Assembly: GCA_015709205.1 (NCBI GenBank)
Contig: JACCQO010000004.1
Span: forward strand, 61,552-125,551
Length of the DNA: 64,000 bases
Direction of reading: 5' to 3'
DNA from: Desulfovibrionaceae bacterium
GTDB taxonomy: Bacteria > Desulfobacterota > Desulfovibrionia > Desulfovibrionales > Desulfovibrionaceae
Both the position numbers and the translations under genes were made by a program. Numbering within the stretch: the first letter of the stretch is position 1; every line of letters starts with the position of its first letter. Positions 36,960 to 46,167 of this stretch are shown here, piece by piece. Below the pieces are notes generated by a model. That model saw nothing but the letters and a program-made list of their open reading frames with translations. It did no database searches and was not told where the DNA came from.

Positions 36960-36979
36960 GGGCGTGCGGGCCGGGTCGG

Positions 36980-37243
36980 TCAGACCTTGCCGAAGCTGTC
37001 GAAGATCATCTGCGCGAAGGTGTAGATCTCGTCCCCCAGCCAGCGCGCCGTCAGCAGGATGGTCACGGTCACGGCCACGAGCTTGACGGCGAAGGACAGG
37101 GTCTGCTCCTGCACCTGGGTGAGCGCCTGCACCAGGCTGAGCAGCACGCCCACCACCGAGGCCACGATGATCGGCGGCAGGGAGAGCAGCAGCACCAGGA
37201 GCAGCGCCTTGACGGTGAAGTCGAGGATGGTCGGGTCGCTCAT
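36980..37243 (-). CDS. sctS: T3SS export apparatus protein SctS
   Basis: SctS (YscS/FliQ family) is a two-helix protein of the export gate. The 87-aa product has two transmembrane helices (about residues 15-40 and 50-70) and the family core PPIIVASVVGVLLSLVQALTQVQEQTL. It is full length. It lies five bases after sctR. Confidence 0.95.
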   Translation of the reverse strand: MSDPTILDFTVKALLLVLLLSLPPIIVASVVGVLLSLVQALTQVQEQTLSFAVKLVAVTVTILLTARWLGDEIYTFAQMIFDSFGKV

Positions 37244-37248
37244 GACGC

Positions 37249-37905
37249 CTACCTGTAGGTCAGCAGCAGACCGTGGATGGTTTTGGCCCAGCCTTCGAGG
37301 AGCACGAAGAGCAGCAGCTTGAAGGGCAGGGAGATGGTCATGGGCGAGACCATCATCATGCCCATGGCCAGCAGGATGTTGGAGACGATCAGGTCGATGG
37401 CCACGAAGGGCAGGTAGAGCAGGAAGCCGATCTTGAAGGCCGCGGTCAGCTCGGTGACGGCGAAGGCGGGCACCAGGATGATCAGGTTCTGCTCGTCCAG
37501 GTGCGCGGCCTTTTCCTTGGGCCAGAGCACCTGCGCGGACTTGAGGAAGAAGGCCCGCTCGCGCTTTTCGGAATGCGCCAGGAGAAAGGCGCGCAGCGGG
37601 CCCGCGGCCTCCTCGCCGAGCTCGCGCATCTGGGCCATGCTGTCGGGCATGCCGCGCCGCTGCACGATGTCCATCATCTCCCCGCCCACCGGGGCCATGA
37701 CGAAGATGGTCAGGATGATGGCCAACCCGTTGAGGACCATGTTCGGCGGAATCTGCTGCACGCCCAGGGCGTTGCGGATCAGGGACATGACCACCACCAG
37801 CTTGACGTAGGAGGTGACCATGATGGCCACGAAGGGGGCCAGGGAAAGACTGACCAGCAGGCCGATGAGGGCCAGCGGATTGGCGAAGAGGGTTTCCCAC
37901 CACAT
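37249..37905 (-). CDS. sctR: T3SS export apparatus protein SctR
   Basis: SctR (YscR/FliP family) forms the pentameric core of the export gate. The 218-aa product carries TSYVKLVVVMSLIRNALGVQQIPPNMVLNGLA-type family sequence, then LDEQNLIILVPAFAVTELTAAFKIGF and LLAMGMMMVSP. It has four hydrophobic helices. The ATG at 37905 is five bases after the sctQ stop. Confidence 0.96.
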   Translation of the reverse strand: MWWETLFANPLALIGLLVSLSLAPFVAIMVTSYVKLVVVMSLIRNALGVQQIPPNMVLNGLAIILTIFVMAPVGGEMMDIVQRRGMPDSMAQMRELGEEAAGPLRAFLLAHSEKRERAFFLKSAQVLWPKEKAAHLDEQNLIILVPAFAVTELTAAFKIGFLLYLPFVAIDLIVSNILLAMGMMMVSPMTISLPFKLLLFVLLEGWAKTIHGLLLTYR

Positions 37906-37910
37906 GGGCG

Positions 37911-39044
37911 TCAGGAGAGTTTGACGATGCGCACGCCGACGCGGTCGCCGACCTGCACGGGCTCGCCCGTGCCCACGGCCGTGCCGTTGACCCGGATGGT
38001 CACGGGCTCGGCGAGCCCCTTGCCCAGGTCGAAGGTCATGCCCGGCCGGAGCTGCTCCAGCTCGGCCAGCGTGAGCCGCTTCTCGCCCAGCTCGAAGACC
38101 ACGGACAGTTCGAGATCGGCCAGATCGGGCGCGGCGGCGGCCGCCGCGGAGCCTGCGGCCTCGTCGGGCCGCTCCTCCTGCGCCTGCTGGTTCTGGGGGC
38201 GGGCGTCCTGCTCTTGCATGGGTTCCTCCGTTGGAATGTCTTGGATCACGAGCCGGCCCCGCTGCACGGCGCAGCGGAAGGCCAGGCGCGGGGAGACGCG
38301 CAGATAGGCGAGATTGTCGGCGTACCAGAAGGCGTCGGGCAGGAGCACGTCGCCCACGGCGAGGAGTTCGGCCTGGCCCAGGGTCAGGGTCATGACCCCG
38401 ATCTCCGCGCGGCAGGCCACGGCCACGGCACGGTAGTCCGGCCCGGCCGACGCGGGCGCGAACTCCATGGCCCGCGCCAGGAGCCGCAACCCGTCCAGGG
38501 AATAGAGAATGCGCCCGGGCACGGCCGTGGGTTCGGCCCCGTCCGCGCCGGGCAGGGCCAGTTCCAGCCCCACGCTGCCCACGGCCCCGGGCGGCGGTGT
38601 CACAACTGCATCGGTCGGCGCCCCGGGGGCCGCGAAGAACTCCACCGCGGCGATGGTCGCGGCCGAGCCGGTGAGGTCCTGGAAGCGGTCCAGAAGCCCT
38701 TCGAAAAAGACCTCGTAGAGCGCGGCGCGCAGTTCCGGATCCAGGGACGCGGCCTGGGCGGTCGCGTCCGCGTGTTCTCCGGCCCCGGCCCCGGCTCCGG
38801 CCCCAGTTCCAGCGACAAGGCGGTCCGGCACCAGGGTGGAGGCCAGGTCCACGGCCAGGAGCGCGCCCTCGCAATCCAGGGTGATGCGCAACGCGGGCCG
38901 CATGGGGGCCGCGTGCGCCAAAAGGCGCAGGGAGAACTGCCCGTCGCGGCCAGCGAGGGCCAGGGGGCCGCAACGGTAGAATATCCCGTTGCGCAGCGCC
39001 GATTCCTCGGCGTCCAGGCGTATCAGTTCCAACGGCTTCTCCAT
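37911..39044 (-). CDS. sctQ: T3SS C-ring/sorting platform protein SctQ
   Basis: SctQ (YscQ/FliN-FliM-like) forms cytoplasmic pods of the sorting platform. In the 377-aa protein the C-terminal 75 residues are a SpoA domain (LELSVVFELGEKRLTLAELE, then EPVTIRVNG and VQVGDRVGVRIVKL). The N-terminal part is weakly conserved, as is usual. A start at 39044 with GGAG upstream is chosen. An Ala/Gly/Glu insert near residue 85 and another near 290 are low complexity. It precedes sctR by five bases. Confidence 0.93.
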   Translation of the reverse strand: MEKPLELIRLDAEESALRNGIFYRCGPLALAGRDGQFSLRLLAHAAPMRPALRITLDCEGALLAVDLASTLVPDRLVAGTGAGAGAGAGEHADATAQAASLDPELRAALYEVFFEGLLDRFQDLTGSAATIAAVEFFAAPGAPTDAVVTPPPGAVGSVGLELALPGADGAEPTAVPGRILYSLDGLRLLARAMEFAPASAGPDYRAVAVACRAEIGVMTLTLGQAELLAVGDVLLPDAFWYADNLAYLRVSPRLAFRCAVQRGRLVIQDIPTEEPMQEQDARPQNQQAQEERPDEAAGSAAAAAAPDLADLELSVVFELGEKRLTLAELEQLRPGMTFDLGKGLAEPVTIRVNGTAVGTGEPVQVGDRVGVRIVKLS

Positions 39045-39332
39045 GTATACTCCATGGCGCTCTTCGCGCCGGGCATGCTCCAGACGCGCCTGCGCCGGGC
39101 GGCGCGGAGCGCCCTGCGCCGGGGCCGACGGGTCACGGGGCCGCCGTCGCTGCTGCCCCGTCAAACCGCGGCCGACCCGCGCTGTTCCGATCCGTCTCCT
39201 CTCCCTCGCCCGGTCCCCGGCCGATCACCGGCCGGCGCCCGATCCGCCCCCGCCCCCGGTCCAGGACCCGCTCCCGATCGGACCTCGATCAACTCCCGAT
39301 CAACTCCCGGTCAGCTCTCGATCAACTCTCGA
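39045..39332. other. sctP-sctQ gap with 11-bp tandem repeats
   Basis: There is no gene in this 288-base gap inside the sct operon. It holds the 11-bp tandem array adjoining the sctP stop and GC-rich sequence without other signals. Confidence 0.5.
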
Positions 39333-39341
39333 TCAACTCTC
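39265..39341 (-). repeat. 11-bp tandem repeat array at the sctP stop
   Basis: About seven adjacent units related to GAGAGTTGATC (minus strand) start inside the last codons of sctP. Units nearest the gene are identical; distal ones are degenerate. The sctP stop codon TGA is part of the first unit. Confidence 0.8.
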
Positions 39342-41588
39342 GTCTTGGGGCACGTACTCCCCGCGCGAGCGACCCTCGTTCTGTTCGCGGTCCTGGAAGC
39401 TCAGGTTGACCTTCACGTCCTCGCCCAGGCTCTGTCTGAGCTGGTTCTCCAGCCCGTCCTTGTTCTGGTTGATGAGCATGTGCGAGGTGTTGGAGGAGGT
39501 GTTGAATTCGATCTGCACGCCGCCGCCGTGGCGGGTGATGGTCACCTCGGTGCCGGGCAGCACGGAATCGCGCAGGAAGATGCGCACCTCCTGGCGGCCG
39601 CTTTCCGGGGTGGACACGAGCACGCGGTCGGCCACGGCCTCCACGGCCTTGGAAAGCTGCTCGGCCGACGGCCCTGCGGGCTGGCCGGGCTGGCCCTGCA
39701 CGGGCTGGTGCATCAGGTTCAGGCTGCGCAGGATGGCGTCGCCGAGCTGCTGGGAGCCCTGCTGGGCCGCGGCCTGCTCGGAAGCGCCCTTGGTCTCCTG
39801 CGGATCCCCGGTCCCGCCGTCCACGCGGCCGGCGGGGTCCCCGCCCTGTGCGCCTTGGGCCCCCGGTACACCGGATGCGCCGGGAGCGCCCTGGCCGCCT
39901 TGCCCCCCTTGAACGCCCTGGCCGCCCTGCGCGCCGAACGCGCCTTGACCGCCCTGGCCGGACTGGCCGGACTGGCCGGGTTGTCCCCCCTGACCGCCCT
40001 GGCCCGTCCCCGCGCCCTGGCCGGGCGCTCCCGGAGGCACGAACGCGCCCGGAACGCCCGTCGCTCCCCCGGCTCCGGTCGCCCCGGGGGTGCCGGTCCC
40101 ACCCTGGGTCCCGGTTCCGCCCTGGGTGCCAGTCGTGCCGGTCGTACCGGCCGTACCGGTCGTACCGGTCGTACCGGTCGCGCCCGCCTTGGCCGCGGCC
40201 AGGGCCGCGCCCAGGGCCGCGCCGAGATGCCCTCCCGGCCTGGGCCCGGCGCCGGGGGCGCCCGTGGCCCCGCCCGTGGCCCCGGTTGTTCCGGCCGGGC
40301 CGGTGCTCTGCGTCCCGCTCAGGCCCTGTGCGCCGCTCGTGCCGCCCGTGCCGGTCGCACCGGTCGCACCGGTCGGGCCGGTCGCACCGGTCGGGCCGGT
40401 CGCACCGGTCGGGCCGGTCGGGCCCTGCGCGCCGGGTGTGGCCGCCGAGCCGGGTGCGCCAGGGGTGGTGGAAGATCCGGAGGCACCCGAAATCCCCGAG
40501 GTCCCCAGGGTCCCGGAGGGCGCGGATGCGCCGGGCGTGGTCGAGCCGCCTTGCGGCCCGGGCGTTCCGGGCATACCGGGCGCGCCGGGCGTTCCCTGCT
40601 GGCCGGTCGCGCCGGTCGTACCGGTCGCACCGGTCGTACCGGTCGCACCGGGCGTACCGGTCGCACCGGGCGTACCGGTCGCACCGGTCGTACCGGTCGC
40701 ACCGGGCGTTCCGGGCGTACCGGATGCGCCGAACGTTCCGGGTTGCCCCTGCGTTCCGGCCGCGCCCTGCGGCGTTCCTGCACCGGGCGCTCCGGGCGCA
40801 CCAGGCGTTCCCGGCTGGCCGGTCGCACCGGGCGTACCGGGCGCACCGGACGCGCCGGACGCACCGGATTGCCCCTGGGTTCCGGCCGCGCCCTGCGGCA
40901 TTCCCGCGCCGGGCGTTCCGGGCGTTCCCTGCTGACCGGTCGTGCCGGGCGCGCCGGGTGTACCGGGCGTGCCGGGTTGCCCCTGGGTTCCGGCCCCGCC
41001 CTGCGGCGTTCCCGCGCCGGGCGCACCGGCCGTTCCAGGTGCTCCGGGCGTGCCGGGCGTTCCAGACATTCCGCCCTGCTGGCCGCCCGCCCCCTGGGGG
41101 CCGCCCTGGCCGCTCGCACCGGTCGCACCGGTCGCACCGGGCGCACCGGGCGCACCGGGCGCACCGGGCGCACCCGCACCGCCGGTGCCTCCCGGCGCGC
41201 CGGTCGTGCCGGGCGCGCCGCTGCGGCCCAGGCCCGTGGAGGTGCCCGAGGCATCCTTGTTGGCCGTCTGGCGCTGCACCGCGCCCTCCTGCTGCTCCTG
41301 CTGCTGCTGCAGCTTCTTGAGCATGGCCTGGCGCGCCTTTTCCTCCTCCGGATCCTTGCGCTCGGCCTGGAAGTCGAAGGAATACTTGAACTCGAACTCT
41401 TCCTCGGCGGTCAGCGTATCCGCGCCGCCGGTGCCGGTTCCCTGGGAGTCGTTGCCGCCCACCAGGTTCTCGAACTGTTGGGACTCGCCCTGCAGATCGC
41501 GGCCGGAACCGGCCACGGGCTCTTGCGAACCCGCGGAACCAGCGCCGCCCGTATCCACGGGTGGCAGCCCGTCATTGATCCTCGGCAT
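39333..41588 (-). CDS. sctP: SctP-like needle-length regulator with collagen-like ruler
   Basis: Position between sctO and sctQ and a FliK/YscP-like C-terminal domain (residues about 641-751: VRIFLRDSVLPGTEVTITRHGGG, LENQLRQSLGEDVKVNLSF) identify SctP, the secreted ruler and specificity switch. The 751-aa protein starts with an acidic region and a short Gln-rich coiled-coil (residues 60-105). Residues from about 121 to 590 are a Gly-X-Y collagen-like region rich in Ala, Pro, Thr and Gln with occasional interruptions. YscP rulers are usually Pro-rich helices, so a collagen-like ruler is odd. The start at 41588 overlaps the end of sctO by 17 bases. Confidence 0.85.
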   Translation of the reverse strand: MPRINDGLPPVDTGGAGSAGSQEPVAGSGRDLQGESQQFENLVGGNDSQGTGTGGADTLTAEEEFEFKYSFDFQAERKDPEEEKARQAMLKKLQQQQEQQEGAVQRQTANKDASGTSTGLGRSGAPGTTGAPGGTGGAGAPGAPGAPGAPGATGATGASGQGGPQGAGGQQGGMSGTPGTPGAPGTAGAPGAGTPQGGAGTQGQPGTPGTPGAPGTTGQQGTPGTPGAGMPQGAAGTQGQSGASGASGAPGTPGATGQPGTPGAPGAPGAGTPQGAAGTQGQPGTFGASGTPGTPGATGTTGATGTPGATGTPGATGTTGATGTTGATGQQGTPGAPGMPGTPGPQGGSTTPGASAPSGTLGTSGISGASGSSTTPGAPGSAATPGAQGPTGPTGATGPTGATGPTGATGATGTGGTSGAQGLSGTQSTGPAGTTGATGGATGAPGAGPRPGGHLGAALGAALAAAKAGATGTTGTTGTAGTTGTTGTQGGTGTQGGTGTPGATGAGGATGVPGAFVPPGAPGQGAGTGQGGQGGQPGQSGQSGQGGQGAFGAQGGQGVQGGQGGQGAPGASGVPGAQGAQGGDPAGRVDGGTGDPQETKGASEQAAAQQGSQQLGDAILRSLNLMHQPVQGQPGQPAGPSAEQLSKAVEAVADRVLVSTPESGRQEVRIFLRDSVLPGTEVTITRHGGGVQIEFNTSSNTSHMLINQNKDGLENQLRQSLGEDVKVNLSFQDREQNEGRSRGEYVPQDES
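39850..41240 (-). repeat. collagen-like coding repeats of sctP
   Basis: The DNA consists of short degenerate repeats; 9-bp units such as GGCGCACCG and GGTCGTACC recur many times on the plus strand. They encode Gly-X-Y triplets. Such arrays often change length by slippage. Confidence 0.85.
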
Positions 41589-42081
41589 CTTCTTCCTCCT
41601 CCAACGCGTCCCTGTCCGGCGCCCTGAAATCTTCCAATTCCTTGTCCGCCGCAAATTCGGCGGCCTTGCGTTCCTCTTCCAGCCAGATCTTGCGGTGCTC
41701 CTCGATCTTGGCCTTGTCGCGGGCCGCGGTCCGGTGGCGTTCCTGCGCCGTGGCCACCTCCCCCTGCCGTTTGTCCCGCTCCGATTCGGCGTCCAGCACG
41801 CGCTGCTCGTGCTCGGCCTCGCGTTCGCGCAGCAGCGCGATCTTCTGCTTGAGATCGTCCAGGTCGTTCAGGTGCACCATCCGCCCGGTGATCCCGTCGA
41901 ACAGCTCGCCCTCCCGGTTCACGCGCCAGCCGTGGTATTCCGCCAACTCGCGCGTGCGGGCCGCGATGGCGCGCTCGGCCTCCTCCAGCCGCCTGCGGCA
42001 GGCCGCGACCTCGTTGGCCGCGGTGGTCTCGCGGAAGTTGCGGACCCGCAGGAGGTCCTTGAGGGCGTAGTCGGCGCTCAT
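41572..42081 (-). CDS. sctO: T3SS stalk protein SctO
   Basis: SctO (YscO/FliJ-like) is a coiled-coil that inserts into the ATPase ring. The 169-aa product is almost entirely charged heptad helix ([25 protein letters not shown], then a second helix from about residue 75). It lies between sctN and sctP. It overlaps the sctN stop by four bases and the sctP start by 17. Confidence 0.92.
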   Translation of the reverse strand: MSADYALKDLLRVRNFRETTAANEVAACRRRLEEAERAIAARTRELAEYHGWRVNREGELFDGITGRMVHLNDLDDLKQKIALLREREAEHEQRVLDAESERDKRQGEVATAQERHRTAARDKAKIEEHRKIWLEEERKAAEFAADKELEDFRAPDRDALEEEEDAEDQ

Positions 42082-43397
42082 TTCACCAGATCGAGCAGCC
42101 CCTTGACGTTCTCTTCAAAGCCGCCGCGCTCGTTGAGCCCCTGCTTGAGATAGGCGTTGATGCGCTCCATCTTGGCGATGGCCTCGTCGGCCTGGGCGTC
42201 CGAGCCCTTCTTGTATTCGCCGATCTGCAGGAGCAGTTCCACCTCGCGGAACTTGGCCATCAGCGCGCGCACGCGGTTGGCGGCCTCCTTGTGCTCCTTG
42301 GGCACGATGGCGTTCATCACGCGGCTGACGCTGGCGAGCACGTCGATGGCCGGATAGTGGTTCTGCGACGCGAGCTTGCGCGAAAGGATGATGTGCCCGT
42401 CCAGGATCGACCGCGTCTCGTCGGCGATGGGCTCGGTCATGTCGTCGCCCTCCACGAGCACGGTGTAGAGCGCGGTGATCGAGCCCTTGTCCGAGTTGCC
42501 CGCGCGCTCCATGAGCTTGGGCAGGCTGGAGAAGACCGAGGGCGGAAAGCCCCGGCGCGTGGGCGGCTCGCCCGCGGCCAGCCCGATCTCGCGCAGGGCG
42601 CGGCCGAAGCGCGTCACCGAGTCCATGAGCAGCAAAACCTTCTTGCCCTTGTCGCGGAAATATTCGGCCACGGCCGTGGCCACGTAGGAGGCCTTGAGCC
42701 GCTCCATGGACGAACGGTCCGAGGTGGAGACCACGAGCACGGACTTCTTGAGCCCCTCGGGCCCCAGGTCGTGCTCGATGAACTCGCGCACCTCGCGGCC
42801 CCGCTCGCCGATGAGCGCGAGCACGGTCACGTCCACGGCCGCGCCCTTGACCAGGCAGGAGAGCAGCGTGGACTTGCCGCCGCCCGCGGCCGCGAAGATG
42901 CCCATGCGCTGGCCCTCGCCGCAGGTGAGCATGCCGTCGAGCACGCGCAGCCCCAGGGGCACCGGCTTGTCGATGATCCGCCGGGTCATGGGATTGGGCG
43001 GGTCGGCGTAGACCGGATACTCGGCCTCGGCGAAGACCGGCGCGCCGCCGTCGATGGGCCGCCCCAGGCCGTCGAGCACGCGGCCCAGCAGGCCCGGGCC
43101 CACGGACACGGAATGGACCCGCCCCGAGGGCACCACCTCGGTGGAGGAGGAGATGCCCTGGATGTCGCCCAGCGGCGTGAGCAGCGCGCACTGCTTGGAA
43201 AAGCCGACCACCTCGGCCTCCAGCGTCCAGCTCTCCCAGGGGTTCTTCAGCGTGCACAGCTCGCCGATCTTCACGCCCGGCACCACGGCCTTGATGATCG
43301 TGCCCACGACCTGGACCACCCGGCCGCGCACCTCGATGGGCAGGGCCTCGTCCAGGGCCTGGTTCAGGATGCCGCTGATGTACTTGAACTCGCTCAT
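42078..43397 (-). CDS. sctN: T3SS ATPase SctN
   Basis: SctN is the hexameric ATPase that strips chaperones and unfolds cargo. The 439-aa product has the Walker A motif AAGGGKST (about residue 170), [13 protein letters not shown], the Walker B region [26 protein letters not shown] and RGFPPSVFS. Its length is typical. It overlaps sctO by four bases and follows sctL by 22. Confidence 0.97.
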   Translation of the reverse strand: MSEFKYISGILNQALDEALPIEVRGRVVQVVGTIIKAVVPGVKIGELCTLKNPWESWTLEAEVVGFSKQCALLTPLGDIQGISSSTEVVPSGRVHSVSVGPGLLGRVLDGLGRPIDGGAPVFAEAEYPVYADPPNPMTRRIIDKPVPLGLRVLDGMLTCGEGQRMGIFAAAGGGKSTLLSCLVKGAAVDVTVLALIGERGREVREFIEHDLGPEGLKKSVLVVSTSDRSSMERLKASYVATAVAEYFRDKGKKVLLLMDSVTRFGRALREIGLAAGEPPTRRGFPPSVFSSLPKLMERAGNSDKGSITALYTVLVEGDDMTEPIADETRSILDGHIILSRKLASQNHYPAIDVLASVSRVMNAIVPKEHKEAANRVRALMAKFREVELLLQIGEYKKGSDAQADEAIAKMERINAYLKQGLNERGGFEENVKGLLDLVK

Positions 43398-43419
43398 GCC
43401 GGTCCCCGCGCCGCCCGCG

Positions 43420-44043
43420 CTACTCCGCCCGCTTGATGCGCTTGAGCAGCGACTTGCGGATCGCCTCGATCTGGATGTCCACCGAGGCCTCGACCACGCC
43501 GATCTCGCTCTCCAGGATGCACCCGCCCGGGGACAGCCGCGAATCCGCGGACACGTCCAGGAAGGCGATGCCCGGATAGCCGGAAAGGATCTCGTCCACC
43601 GCGCCCTTGACGCGCTCGGCGTCCTTGGGGCTCACGCGGGCCGTGACGCGGTTCTGGTTGCGGACCACGGCCAGGGCGTTGCGCACCACGCGCACGATGC
43701 GCTCGCGGTCGTCCATCTCGCCCACGATCTTGCGCAGCGCCTGGATGACCACGTCCGTGACCGACTCCTCCACGGAGCCCAGGTAGTCCACGGTCTGGCC
43801 CACGGTATCCATCATCCGCTCGGCGATCTCCATGCGCCCCTTGTCCAGGCCGTCCTCGTAGCCGCGCGTGCGCTCGGCCTCGTAGACGCGGCGCGCCTCC
43901 TCCTGGATGCGCCGCGCCTGCGCGCGGGCCATCTCCACGATCTCGCCCGCCTGCACCAGCTCGCCGTACTCCTCGGCCCTGAGCACCTTGGTGCCCGGCG
44001 CGAGGTCGAAGGAATCCTTGGTTATGCGAACAAAGCCGCCCAC
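43420..44043 (-). CDS. sctL: T3SS ATPase regulator/stator SctL
   Basis: SctL (YscL/FliH-like) links the ATPase to the sorting platform. The 207-aa product has an N-terminal region, a long helix (residues 35-80, [24 protein letters not shown]) and a C-terminal domain with [19 protein letters not shown] and [22 protein letters not shown], characteristic of the family. The sctK gene overlaps its start by 22 bases. Confidence 0.94.
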   Translation of the reverse strand: MGGFVRITKDSFDLAPGTKVLRAEEYGELVQAGEIVEMARAQARRIQEEARRVYEAERTRGYEDGLDKGRMEIAERMMDTVGQTVDYLGSVEESVTDVVIQALRKIVGEMDDRERIVRVVRNALAVVRNQNRVTARVSPKDAERVKGAVDEILSGYPGIAFLDVSADSRLSPGGCILESEIGVVEASVDIQIEAIRKSLLKRIKRAE

Positions 44044-44699
44044 TCCGGGGACACCTCCCTGGACAGGATGCGCCGCAGGACATTGCCCGCCGCCTCCCGG
44101 TCCGGATGCGGTTCATCGGAAAACTTCGGGCCCCGGTCCGGCGCGAAGCGCAGGGCCACCCGGGCCAGCAGGCCGGGGGCCTCGCCCGAAAGGCAGGCCG
44201 CCAGCAGCCGCGCGCCGCTGCGCCGGGCCGCGCCCGCGGGGTCGGCCGCGGCGTCCGGGTCGGCGAAGGGTGCGGCCGCGGGCCCGGCCAGCAGCGGCGC
44301 CCGGCGCAGGGCAAAGGCGTAGTCCGCCTCGCCCAGGGCCGCGCGCAGCGCGGCCACATGGTCGCGGTCGATGACCTTCGCCAGGGCCGCGCCGTTGGCC
44401 GCCAGCCCGGCCAGGAATACGGCCCGCTCCAGGGCCGCGCCGTCCACCAGGGCCAGGCGCAGGCGCGCATCGCGGAAGTCCCAGACCGGCCCGCCCAGAT
44501 CGCGCGCGCGCGCCAGACGGCGCGAGAGCGCGCGGCGGCCCCGCGCGCTGGCCAGGAGCCGCTCCCGCACGAACGGCGGCGCGAGCTCCTCCAGCCAGCC
44601 CGGCGCGGCGTAGGCGGCCGGGTCGGTGTTGAAGGCCGCCAACCGGGCGAGCAGGGCGCGGTTGCGACGGCGCAGGGACTTCAGGAACGTCTTGGGCAC
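44022..44699 (-). CDS. sctK: T3SS sorting platform protein SctK
   Basis: SctK (YscK) caps the sorting platform pods. The 225-aa product is poorly conserved, as is usual for the family. It is identified mainly by its place between sctJ and sctL and by its size. Ala-rich helices and the APGWLEELAPPFVRERLLAS segment are visible. A GTG at 44699 with AAAGG before it is the likely start. Confidence 0.8.
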   Translation of the reverse strand: MPKTFLKSLRRRNRALLARLAAFNTDPAAYAAPGWLEELAPPFVRERLLASARGRRALSRRLARARDLGGPVWDFRDARLRLALVDGAALERAVFLAGLAANGAALAKVIDRDHVAALRAALGEADYAFALRRAPLLAGPAAAPFADPDAAADPAGAARRSGARLLAACLSGEAPGLLARVALRFAPDRGPKFSDEPHPDREAAGNVLRRILSREVSPEWAALFA

Positions 44700-44749
44700 G
44701 GCCTTTCTCCTCGACTCCTCAACGCTTCGATCTTCCCCGGTGCGCCCGC

Positions 44750-45568
44750 TCAGGCGTTGCCGCCCTCGCCCGCCGCGTTGCCGGACGATTTGCCGGACGC
44801 CCCACCGGACGCGCCCGGCCCGGCCTTGCGGCCGCGCACGAAGAGCCACGCCGCGACGCCGCACCCGAGCAGAGCCAGACCGGCCAGCGCGCCCACGATG
44901 GCCCAGAACGGGCCCACCGAACCCGCCTCCAGGCGCAGTCCCAGGGCCGAGGCCATCTGCGGCGCGGCCACCTGCCCGCCCACGAGCTCCTGCGACGGCA
45001 CGAGCACCACGGTGACCTTGTCGTAGGCCAGGCCTTCGATGGAATCGACCACCAGCCGCTTGATCTGGGGGATGAAGGCGTCCACCTCGGAGTCCTGGCG
45101 GTGCTTGACGAAAACCGCGGCCGAGGAGGGCGTGATCGTGTCGCTGAAGGGGTTGTTCTCGGGAATGACCACGTGCACGCGCGCGGAGATGACCCCGTCG
45201 ATCTCGGAGATGGTCTTGGCCAGCTCCTGGGACAGGGCGTAGATGAAGCGCACGCGCTCCTCCAGGGGCGAGGAGATCAGGCCTTCCTTCTTGAAGACCT
45301 CGCCCATGCTGGCGAAGTCGTCGCGCGGCAGCCCGGCGGCCCCGAGGCGCTCCACCGCGGCGGCGAAGCGGGCCTCGTCCACGTTGAGCACCCACTTGCC
45401 CTCTTCCCCGGCAACCTTCTCGGTGTCGATCCCCGCCGTGAGCAGGGCGGCCATCATGTCGTTGGCCTCCTGCTCGGTGAGGTTGGAGTACAGGGCCACC
45501 TTGCATCCCGTCAGCGCCATGCACAGCGCCAGGACGCACAAGATCGTTGCGATTCGGTTGCGCTTCAC
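44750..45568 (-). CDS. sctJ: T3SS inner-membrane ring lipoprotein SctJ
   Basis: SctJ (YscJ/PrgK) forms the inner ring on the periplasmic side. The 272-aa product has a signal peptide with lipobox LTGC (C22), the family sequence VALYSNLTEQEANDMMAALL, the ISARVHVVIPENNP segment and AYDKVTVVLVPS. A C-terminal transmembrane helix lies at about 217-240. A GTG start at 45568 with GGAG is chosen. The tail after the helix is Gly/Ser-rich. Confidence 0.96.
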   Translation of the reverse strand: MKRNRIATILCVLALCMALTGCKVALYSNLTEQEANDMMAALLTAGIDTEKVAGEEGKWVLNVDEARFAAAVERLGAAGLPRDDFASMGEVFKKEGLISSPLEERVRFIYALSQELAKTISEIDGVISARVHVVIPENNPFSDTITPSSAAVFVKHRQDSEVDAFIPQIKRLVVDSIEGLAYDKVTVVLVPSQELVGGQVAAPQMASALGLRLEAGSVGPFWAIVGALAGLALLGCGVAAWLFVRGRKAGPGASGGASGKSSGNAAGEGGNA

Positions 45569-45624
45569 GGTTCTCCACCGCTCCGCCGCCTCCGCGCGGG
45601 GACGTGACGAACGCCGCGCAGAGG

Positions 45625-46143
45625 CTAGGAGCTTCTGTTGAACAGGGTCTTCACGCCCTTGCCGGTTTCGTCGGCCACGGTCTTGGTCAACTGCTGCCCG
45701 AAGGTCACCTGCATGACGTCGAAGTGCAGGCTGATCAGTTCCGTCGGGCTCAGGTTCTTGCCCATGGCATCCTTGATATGCTCGATGCGGGCCTTGTGGC
45801 CGTCGGCGAAATCCTGCGCCTGCTGCGCCACGGAAGGCCCGTGCACCGCGTCGGCCCCATGCGCTCCGTGCGGCCCCTGGGTCCCGTCCACGTGGCCCGG
45901 TCCCTGCGCGCCGTCCACCCGGTCGGGCGCCTGGCCGGGATCCACCTGGCCCGGTCCCTGCGCCCCTTCCACCTGGCCCGCGCCGGCCGCCCCCTGCCCG
46001 GCCTGCCCGCCGTCCATGGCCGCCTCGAAGCGGGCCACGTTCTCGGGACTGGCCGGGCCGGGAGTGACCTGCTGGGTCCCGGAGCTCTCCGCGACCTTGC
46101 GCGTGGCCTCGTTGACCACCTGTTGCAGCATCAGGTCGGACAT
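45625..46143 (-). CDS. sctI: T3SS inner rod protein SctI
   Basis: SctI (YscI) forms the inner rod joining the needle to the export gate. The C-terminal 70 residues of the 172-aa product fit the family (LSPTELISLHFDVMQVTFGQQLTKTVADE, ending KGVKTLFNRS). Residues about 45-105 are an unusual Gly/Gln/Pro/His-rich insert (GAQGPG, DGTQGPHGAHG) reminiscent of the collagen-like region in sctP. Typical YscI is about 115 aa, so this insert is the extra length. Confidence 0.88.
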   Translation of the reverse strand: MSDLMLQQVVNEATRKVAESSGTQQVTPGPASPENVARFEAAMDGGQAGQGAAGAGQVEGAQGPGQVDPGQAPDRVDGAQGPGHVDGTQGPHGAHGADAVHGPSVAQQAQDFADGHKARIEHIKDAMGKNLSPTELISLHFDVMQVTFGQQLTKTVADETGKGVKTLFNRSS

Positions 46144-46167
46144 GTCCGTCCTCCTTGTGGGCCGCCG

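Noticed and set aside
39850..41240. Regular short repeats that could suggest a CRISPR array
   Set aside because: Periods are 9-18 bp, no spacers are present, and the frame is an uninterrupted Gly-X-Y coding sequence of sctP.
46144..46167. A missing sctH (YscH/YopR) between the YscG-like gene and sctI
   Set aside because: Only 24 bases separate the two genes, so sctH is absent here rather than missed.
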